Shown here: positions 56,110-64,000 of the stretch, piece after piece
Layout of the letters: every line of letters begins with the position of its first letter
How positions within the stretch are numbered: the stretch's first letter is position 1
Source of the DNA: Calycina herbarum
Taxonomy: Eukaryota; Ascomycota; Leotiomycetes; Helotiales; Pezizellaceae
Assembly: GCA_001414485.1 (NCBI GenBank)
Contig: LLEY01000226.1
Location: 22,303 to 86,302, forward strand
Length of the DNA: 64,000 nucleotides
Reading direction: 5' to 3'
Made by a program: the position numbers and the translations under genes
The notes under the pieces: model-generated
Told to the model about the DNA's origin: nothing
Database searches by the model: none
Seen by the model: the letters and a program-made list of their open reading frames with translations, nothing else

Positions 56110-56448
56110 CTTGACAAGGTTTAATCTCACGACTTTCTGTAGCTCAAGTCCGCGCCTTCAAGAGAGAAATAGCACAAGGTGAAATGGTTCGTTCGAGATC
56201 AATATTGTGAGCGTCGAGATGTTATTGTTCGAGAGAGGAAGTGGAGATGCTTGGAGCTGGACGGAGAGACAGCTGGTGGAACAAAGCACCAAGGCAAGAG
56301 CTCTCGTCAGATCCCTGCTCACGAAGCTTCACCCAACCCACCCAACCAGCTCAACCACCAAATCATCACCCCTCCAAAATATTCACAACACCATGCCATA
56401 ATCCTCACACCTACTCTTCAATTAATTCCCCCCTCACTCACACACAAA
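56110..56448. promoter_or_regulatory. Shared promoter region, VMA10 / PET117
   Basis: 339 bp between divergent start codons, C/A-rich toward PET117. Two overlapping plus frames here are not protein-like. Function as a shared promoter is inferred from layout. Confidence 0.5.
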
Positions 56449-56755
56449 ATGTCTCGCGCAGCAAAACTCACATTAACGGGAACCTCCCTCTTCGCAATCA
56501 GCACAGTCTTCTTCGTGCATTACTCCCAGAAGGCCGAGAAATCCGTTCGTCCCTCTCTTCCCCAATCCGCCCCCTTGCCATTCACAGCACAAGCTAATTC
56601 TCTCCCAGGCAATGCACGCAGGCGTAGTCCGCGACATGCAAAACCAACAAGCAAAGCGCGAGCGCCAGCTCGATTTCGAGATGCAAAAGGCCATGGAGGA
56701 AGAATACAAGAAGCTACAAACCGTACACGATGGAGGACCTGCCGAACCGCGATGA
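56449..56755 (+). CDS. PET117: Cytochrome c oxidase assembly protein Pet117
   Basis: Small mitochondrial inner-membrane protein needed for complex IV assembly (heme A synthesis step with Cox15). Exons 56449-56544 and 56609-56755 give 80 residues. The sequence MSRAAKLTLTGTSLFAISTV FFVHYSQKAEKS has the single membrane anchor, followed by AMHAGVVRDMQNQQAKRERQ LDFEMQ, the conserved MHxGVxRDxxRQ...R..Q..xF segment of the family. The donor is GTTCGT, a less usual sequence, and the acceptor CCCAG. It faces RPB2 tail to tail. Confidence 0.94.
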
Positions 56756-57267
56756 CATGGCATCATAAATTCATGATTAGGCGCTACACGAAGAGACAGC
56801 GGGAGATGTAAGAGTATACGGATGTACAAATCACCACGACGTCCAATATTGTATCAATTACCATCGGTATGGGGGAAATAGAGTGGGTTTTAAATTTGGG
56901 ATCAAGCATGGCGTTGGTCAAAAAAGGGGATCATTCAACTCAGAATCGGAAAAATTCAACCTCAGTGGCAAAAGAAAGGCATACACATCATTCGCATTAT
57001 CATCGTTCTCAAGGCTATTTTGGTGACCGACTACTCCCCAATTTCGATCTCTATCCCCCAAACAAATTTGTAAATGGTACAAGCACTGGCATCTCGTGCT
57101 AAAATAAAATATGCTGGTCGTTTTTACTTTTGACCAAGCGCAAAAAAGATGTAGAATGCACCCAATTTTGGTTTTTCGCTCAACAAATTTCACTTCCCTT
57201 CCCCAAACGCCAAGTATGCAAATCGAAGTCCTCCCACCATGTTCCCCCCTTTCTTACCACTCCCTCT
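56756..57267. other. Convergent 3' region of PET117 and RPB2
   Basis: About 510 bp between facing stop codons. Short frames only; no gene or repeat supported. Confidence 0.5.
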
Positions 57268-60200
57268 TTAACGAACCGAAATACCGGATCTTTCAGTGAA
57301 CATTCTGGATGCGATGTTCATGGACGCAAGCTCTTGGAAGAGAAGCTTCGCCGCGTATGGAATATGTACTTGGGAAATTCTAGTCTTGTTCTTGCAAGGT
57401 CGACATTCGAAAGCTTGTGATTGGAGTTTCCTATAACGATGTAAGCAAATCTTGATTTTCACTCTTATCAGGAATAACTTACGCAATAGGCGTCATGAGT
57501 CCGCAAATGTCGCAAACGTGGACTCGGAAAGCATCTGACACTTCGAATAATCTCTCCTTCAAGAAAGCTGCCGCTCCATGAGAAATCATGCAATCACGTT
57601 CCATCTCTCCGAAACGTAGACCACCATCTCTGGCACGACCCTCCACTGGTTGCCTGGTCAAAATCTGGACAGGTCCTCTAGCTCTGGCATGGATCTTGTC
57701 GTCGACCATGTGACGCAGACGTTGATAGTATGTTGGTCCAAGGAAAACTTGGGCCATCATCTTTCTCCCTGTATGTCCATGATACATAATCTCGAAACCT
57801 CGAGACTGGTATCCGTGATCACGCAAGAGTTTTGAAACTGAATCAACAGTGACCTCGGTGAAAGGGGTGGCATCTCCCTCCAATCCTCGAAGAGTTCCTA
57901 CCTTACTCAATTGACACTCGATCAAATGAGCAATTGTCATACGAGACGGAATGGCGTGGGGATTGATGATAAGATCTGGTACAATGCCTTGGCAAGTGAA
58001 GGGCATGTCCTCCATCCTATACGTAATACCAATAGTACCCTTCTGTCCGTGACGAGAAGCAAACTTGTCACCAATCTGAGGAATCTTTGTCGTACGCATC
58101 CGAACTTTGACGAAACGTAGGCCCTCAGCATTAGTGGTAATGAGAACCTGATCGACAATACCATTCTCAGTACTTCTCAAAGGCGTCGAGGCATCACGTT
58201 TTGTATGGGCCTTGGTGCGTTGTCCAAGCTCTTCAGAGGCTTCAGGCATAGGAGCAGTCTTTCCGATAATAATGTCTTCTCCAGACACACGAACACCTGG
58301 AGCAACAATTCCATCATCGTCAAGCTTATCATATGTACCTTGCTTCAGTTTCAGAGTATCTGAACGGAAAGGCTTCTCAAACTGCTCGACAACATTCATC
58401 CCGACTCGCTTTTCCTGATCCGTGTATGCACGGTAAAACAGACTTCGGAAGAGACCTCGATCGATACTACTTTGGTTCATGATAACGGAATCTTCTTGGT
58501 TGTATCCAGAGTAACATGCGATAGCTACGATAGCATTTTGACCAGCAGGGAGTTCACGGAACTTAAGGAACTCCATCGAGCGAGTTGTGGCAAGAGGTTT
58601 CTGAGGATAGTAGAGGATGTTTGCCATGGTATCCATACGTTGGTCAAAGTTCGTGAGGAAGACACCCATAGCTTGCTTACCCATAGCGGATTGATATGTG
58701 TTACGGGGAGACTAGGCATGTCAATAAATGTACTCATTGTGGATGAACAAAAATCCACTCTTACCTGGTTGTGATCTGGGAAAGGAATAATGCTTGCGCA
58801 AATTCCCAAAATCATACTAGGATGAATCTCGCAATGTGTCCAAGTGTGTGCGGTGGGATTCATGGGAGCCTTGACACGCTTATTGAGATCACCACTTTCG
58901 TCCGGGCGTATTTGATATCCAGCTTGAAGTTGACGTGAGATGTCCAAATCCTCAGGGGTCATGACGATCATAACTGTCTCTTCTTCCTCTGCATCCAAAT
59001 ATTCGACCACACCCTTTTCGATCAGTTGTTGGAAGCCAAAGTAGCCTGCTTCTACCTTTTGTTCGGGAGTCATATTTGCTGGCATCATCTGACTCTCTTC
59101 CAATTGACGAACGTCGTCCTTGGTTAAGACTAAGTTGCCTTTATTGGGGCTATCAAGATTATTGTCGATAATGAAAAGTGGTCTACACACTCTGCCAGCA
59201 TCCGTGAAAATAGAGAATTCTCGGTCTCTAATATCTCGAATCAACGAGACTTCGTGGGAAACCAGACCAGATCGTCGCAAACGTTGCACCGTGCTTACGA
59301 GATGCGCCGGGTCTCGTGAGCAACCAACCCAAACACCATTGACGAAAACCTTTGTGGCATTCGGCGACCGCAAGGGTTCATATTCTTCCAAAACCTCCAT
59401 GTTTCTTTGAATCATGAACTCCACAATGGGGTCGCTGGGAGAACCAACTGTAATATAGCACATGAGGGCCAGATTCTTGACCAAACCACATGCTTGTCCT
59501 TCAGGGGTTTCGGCAGGGCATACCAAGCCCCAGTGGGTGTTATGCAATTGGCGAGGTTTGGCGATTTTCCCATCACGACCAATTGGGGTGTTTGTACGTC
59601 GTAAATGGGAGAGGGTCGAAGAGAATGTGTAACGATTCAGCACCTGGGAAACACCAGCGGTGGACTGCGCAGCCTTCTTCTGGTCTCCCCAGTTTCCAGT
59701 AGCCAGAGAATATTTAAGACCGTTGGTAATTGTGGTGGATTTTACTCCAAGGGTAAGGTTAAATTCCCGATTATTCTCGACGCAACGTTGAAGGTATTTG
59801 TAAACATCGCCCGTGAGTCGCTTGAACAGGTTTCGGAAGAGTTTGGCGAGTAATGGTCCCGCAAGATCCAGACGCTTCTTACCAAAGTGATCTCTGTCAT
59901 CAGTCTCTCGTCGTCCAAGTGAACACTGCAACATCTTATGGACCATGTAGCCCAAGAAAAATGCTTTTCGAGTCTCGCTACCTTCCTTTTGTGAAATATG
60001 GGGCAGCAGCTCTTTTTGCATGATATCGCGGGCATGTTTCACACGCTTCTCTCGAGTCAAGGTAGTGCTATTACCACGCTTGCCGATGAAATCTAAGGCG
60101 ACTTCTCGATCCTGGATAACGAAGGCTTCCTCTATACAAGGCTTGAGCATTTCCAGCATCTGAGTATCGCCACGATCATAACAGATGTGATTTAGAATGT

Positions 60201-61158
60201 CCTCGTCAGAAACAACACCGAGTGCTCGAAACACAACAGCAATAGGAATATCAGCCTTGACGTATGGAAGTGTTGACTTGATGGTCTGGCCGAAGCCACC
60301 TCTCTGCCCATCACCCTTGGCAAAGAGCTTGATAGTCATTGAAGAAATCAATCGAGATCCCTTTTCGAGGGCACTTCGGATTTCTGCAATATAAGGTGTC
60401 GGACTTGGAGGCGCCTTCTTAAAGACCTGCACAATATTGGCAGCACTCCGTTCTTGTGCAATCAGAACCTTCTCACTTCCATTAATAACGAAATAACCAC
60501 CCTGGTCGTATGGGCATTCGTTCCAACCGTACAACTCATCTTCGTCCAGTGTGGTGAGAATGCAGTATTGTGACTTGAGCATGATGGGTAGCTTCCCAAT
60601 AAAGACTCGATCTGCGGGGGTCTCCGTCTTTTCTGAAATGTCTCGGCCTGATTCCTCGTCCTCCCATATGAGCTTTGTAGGCTGCTCGCCAGTTCTCTCG
60701 AACTCATCGGCTTGTTCCTCGTCCATCTCGTTGACGGGAATCGTTCGTTCCACCGCGACTGAAACCTTCTTTGTCATTTCGAGGTAGAGGGGACTCGAGT
60801 AGGTCAAATTACGAAGTCGAGCTTCTTGTGGCAACATGACTGAAGTGCTTCCATCACCTTCCGTCATCGCCGGTCGCGACAGCAGAACCGTACCAAATTT
60901 GATTTCATAACGACGGAGGGCGATGGGATTATGGTCGTCGGAGGGCGGGTTATTCTGGTCGAGGGTGAGTTGCGAATTCTCCTCTACAAGCTCTTGCATT
61001 GTAGTTTGGACAAATTCGTTGAAAGAATTCAACTGCTGAGAGACCAGGCCTTTGGACTCGAAGAAGGACGAAATAACCGACCAGCAGTCCTCGGCCGTGA
61101 TCCCCGCATCCTCTTCCTCGAAATCGTCATATTCGTAGCCTTCTTCGTATTCCGCCAT
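57268..61158 (-). CDS. RPB2: RNA polymerase II second-largest subunit (Rpb2)
   Basis: Catalytic core subunit of nuclear RNA polymerase II. Exons 58765-61158, 57483-58711 and 57268-57430 give 1,261 residues, normal for the family. It starts [20 protein letters not shown]. Hallmarks in order: [79 protein letters not shown], and the C-terminal zinc site CDICG...CRPCKN. The second intron (GTAAGT donor, TATAG acceptor) splits this zinc site between the two Cys pairs. The first intron falls at FPDHNQ|SPRNTYQ, a very conserved motif. Very confident. Confidence 0.98.
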
Positions 61159-61838
61159 GTTGAAGTAGGATGCTCGAGGGGTGGATCGTTATTGTCAGGT
61201 GGGTGACAGGTTGATTTGGCGCAAAGTTGAGGAGTTGACAGGTCCGCTCGCCTTCAAAATCGAGTGGCGCCGAAGAAGTTGCCCAGGGAGGGAGACTTCA
61301 GATGTGCAAGAAGGGCATGAATATTATACAAGGGTTTGATGGCAGATTTCGGATGATGGCACGGGAAGTGTAGTGTAGTGTAGTGGTCTTTGCGATTGGG
61401 CGCGACCGGTTGTGTTAAGGGATGGTTAATCTTTGGGTCAACGCGCTTGGTCAACTTTCTTTGAGGAATCTCGGCGGACAGCCTTGAAGGAGGTGAATAT
61501 GCGCTAACCCCTACTGGACTAGCGCCATATTCTTCCGCCCTTTCCTTTTAAATTCAGTCAGCTTCCAAACAATCATCGCAGATGTTTCTACTCTGGTAAA
61601 TCTACCTCTTTTTTAATATATGAAGTCTCGTTGGCGACTATTCCTACAATTGCTCTTCCACAAGATGGAGCGCAAATTGTAGTGCATACAACAGGGCCAC
61701 CTTTCCAGTCTACCTCCAGTCTCCCAGAGCCACGCTTTTAACAAAGAATCCTCCTGATCATTTTCACCAGCACATGCATTGTTTTCCATCCTCAAAATAT
61801 TTTGAGTCTATTATTTCTATTCAATCATTGCCCCCAAC
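61159..61838. promoter_or_regulatory. RPB2 promoter and upstream gene 3' region
   Basis: 680 bp. Contains gtgtagtgtagtgtagtgg (61369-61387), a short microrepeat, in the proximal RPB2 upstream region. The left end has the RPB2 leader; the right end the 3' region of the dehydrogenase gene. Confidence 0.5.
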
Positions 61839-63032
61839 TTATTTAGAAGATTCCAGCTCCTTTACATGTTTCTCGTTGACCAGAACATAGCGATATCTCG
61901 CATTCCCCTTTTCCATATCAATAATGGATTGATTTGCTTCAGACATTGGCCTCTCTTGGATGAAGGGGTGGATGTTCTTCTCAGCGACGAAGTTCAACAT
62001 GTTGGAGATGTCGGCAGGCGACCCGATCATGCTGCCTCCAAACTTGATTCCCTTTCCGATCAATGCGAAGGCGCTGAAACCTTGGAACTTGTCTTCTGGT
62101 GCTCCAACCTATGGCTTTGTTAGCTTGCGATCAATCTTCTGAGCGCCAGATTCTTGCTTGCTTACCTGGATGAATTGTCCGTTGACTTTCAACAACTGGA
62201 AAAACTTATCAAGAGGCATGTCCGGGCTAGACACCGTCGACACGATGAGATCAAGACTCCTTGCGTTGTCCTTAGCCCAATCCTTATCTCCGGTAGCGAT
62301 GAGCTTCGTTGCTCCCATCTTCATGGCGTCTTCCTTTTTCGAGTCGGATCGGGAGATGGCAACAACTTCATCGCAACCAAGAGCCTTTGCGAAGAGGATA
62401 CCAAAATGACCGAGACCTCCGAGTCCAACGATACCGACTTTCTTTCCAGGTCCTGCTCCATTGCGGACCAAAGGGTTGTAGACCGTGATACCTCCGCACA
62501 TCATTGGCGCTGCCTCAGCCAGACTTATTCCATCTGGGATTTTCACCGCGAAATGAGCAGGAGCTCGACAATAATCGGCATATCCACCGTATGATTTCGA
62601 TCCGTCTGAATATCTGCTGTTGTATGTTCCAACATTGTCTTGGCAGTATTGCTCCTGACCTGCCTTGCACTGCTCACACTCCCCACAAGAGCCAGATTGC
62701 GCTCCAACACCAACTCGATCGCCGACCTTGAGATGCTTCACGTTGCTTCCAACTTTGACGGTTGTGCCAGTAATTTCATGGCCTACGCAGCAAGGATACA
62801 ACGATTGTCCCTAAATTTTTGTTAGCACTTTCCTTGCATATTCTTGGGTTTGGCCTACCCATCCTGATCTCAAGGTGTGAAGATCAGATCCACAGATACC
62901 ACAGTGTGTGATCTTGATATCGACATCGTTCTCAGTCCAGGTCTTTGGCTCATACTCTTGCCAAACCATCTTCCCTTCGATACATGTCTTATCTAACCCC
63001 ACCCATCCTTGGAATTTGTATGGAACAGACAT
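61839..63032 (-). CDS. Zinc-dependent NADP-type alcohol dehydrogenase (ADH6/cinnamyl-ADH family)
   Basis: Medium-chain dehydrogenase reducing aldehydes to alcohols with NADPH. Exons 62859-63032, 62166-62810 and 61839-62108 give 362 residues. Catalytic zinc ligands are in CGICGSDLH (C44), VGHEITG (H69/E70) and MMCGGITVYNPL (C163). The structural zinc loop has C100, C103, C106 and C114 (SGSCGECEQCKAGQEQYC). The cofactor site is GIVGLGGLGHFG (about 184-195), and ISRSDSKKEDAMKMGA has the Ser/Arg/Lys pattern that usually selects NADP(H). Start ATG at 63032 gives MSVPYKFQGWVGL; the frame is open further upstream but not conserved-looking. Substrate range cannot be read from sequence. Confidence 0.95.
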
Positions 63033-64000
63033 TGTTGTTTTGTTTGAATTGTTTACTGGATTAGACGAGTTTTTCAATTGGCTTGTAAGTGCAAGTATAC
63101 GTTCAGTCGCGGCCGAAGCCGGTTCCTTTATAGATCTCGACATATTTTTCCTTCTGCCTCCACTTCTTGCAAAACACACCACGCAATCGGCGACAGCTAG
63201 TTCTATTTCTGATGGAATCCTTGTTGTCTCCAACCTGCTGCACTAGCTCAATCAAAAGAATAGAACTACGGACCTGTCCCACTTGTGTTAGTAACCTTTA
63301 ATATGGAACTGTGGATTTTTTTCCCCACATTATAAGATCATGGTGGCTTGAGGATTTTGCAAAACTTACTTCTTCCGGTAATGTCTTTGTTGCATACCCG
63401 AGAGTTATCCGAGGAATTTTAAGGGACTTGATTTGAGAAGGAACTGCCTTTTGAGAGGGAGATTGATGTAATGTGGCAATGCCTTCAATTATTCTTGCTC
63501 CTTGTCGGCGGAGCACCATCAAGAAAGTATGAACCCCTCAATGCCGGGATCGAGCCGGGCGATGCCGAGGTTGTGGATACAATATGCACTCTAAACTCCG
63601 ATGACATCGTGATATTTTTTCACGATCAACGAGGGGCGATTCAAGGATGGTTTGATATCTCCGACGGATGATCGGAGATAGTTCTTTAGAGTTTTACACT
63701 TGTGGAGCGGACCGTAGTGGGTTGCATTATTTGAGCTGCTTGCTAGCTCCGGAAATCGCTCCATCTCGCTTGATGGCATGTTTCGAATATAAAGCAAGGC
63801 CTTAGGAATTAGTCAAAGCCGGCAGTTGAAAGCTCCATTGTTTCTGCATCTTATTGGGGCGATACTACTTGAGTACTATGTACAGGGGTAAAAGATTGTA
63901 ACATCGCCACTATGGTGCTGCTTTAAAAGTGGCACCACAGGCAAAATATCAAGAAATGAGGTTATTCGGACTATTCTACTACTTTGTATACATTCCATTA
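63033..64000. other. Upstream region of the dehydrogenase gene to window end
   Basis: About 970 bp with the dehydrogenase promoter. Short frames at 62908-63246, 63298-63522 and 63591-63797 have no domain. Nothing else supported; a gene beginning beyond the window end cannot be excluded. Confidence 0.5.

Overview
The window is nuclear DNA of a filamentous ascomycete (Pezizomycotina). Genes are close together on both strands, introns are mostly about 45-70 nt with GTATGT/GTAAGT donors and CTRAY branch points, and several families typical of these fungi are present (2EXR, HET, DUF3433, Zn2Cys6/Fungal_trans_2, MARVEL, Pmp3). The general look suggests a leotiomycete, but that is an impression from composition and gene content, not from a search.

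Layout. 0-9 kb is a housekeeping block: eIF5 (-), ATG10 (+), a U1A/U2B''-type snRNP protein (-) sharing a 230-bp promoter with ARPC1 (+), and a 792-residue disordered protein (-). An intron-containing tRNA, probably His(GTG), follows at 9441, then PMP3 at 10.7 kb. At 12.1-13.9 kb lies a GC-rich single-exon gene joining cysteine-rich zinc-ribbon-like modules to an aminoglycoside-phosphotransferase-like kinase fold, with a 15-bp tandem repeat in its upstream region. Between 14.2 and 16.6 kb are broken or doubtful genes. At 16.9-21.1 kb are ribosomal protein eL22, a YMC1-type mitochondrial carrier and a GT8 glycosyltransferase. A lineage-restricted 393-residue protein lies at 22.4-23.6 kb.

23.7-36.1 kb is AT-rich and gene-poor. 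It holds diverged repeats, a 2EXR fragment and one intact gene, a Zn2Cys6 transcription factor. A MARVEL membrane protein (36.2-37.0 kb) borders a gene graveyard at 37.7-45.3 kb. There, pieces of DUF3433-type membrane protein genes lie in conflicting orientations and orders, beside a HET-like N-terminal fragment and an F-box/LRR gene without an obvious start codon.

46.5-63 kb is housekeeping again: COQ2 (-), a 1,512-residue JmjC/zinc-finger/AT-hook chromatin protein (+), a HET C-terminal relic (-), V-ATPase subunit G (-, six exons including an ATG-only exon and a 9-nt microexon) divergent from PET117 (+), RPB2 (-) and a zinc-dependent NADP-type alcohol dehydrogenase (-).

The genes form no metabolic cluster. 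The housekeeping genes act in translation (eIF5, eL22, tRNA), transcription and chromatin (RPB2, JmjC protein, snRNP protein), actin nucleation (ARPC1), autophagy (ATG10), and mitochondrial or vacuolar function (COQ2, PET117, carrier, V-ATPase G). The accessory islands between them collect decayed members of fungal expanded families. All exon coordinates below come from reading splice signals and protein continuity by eye.
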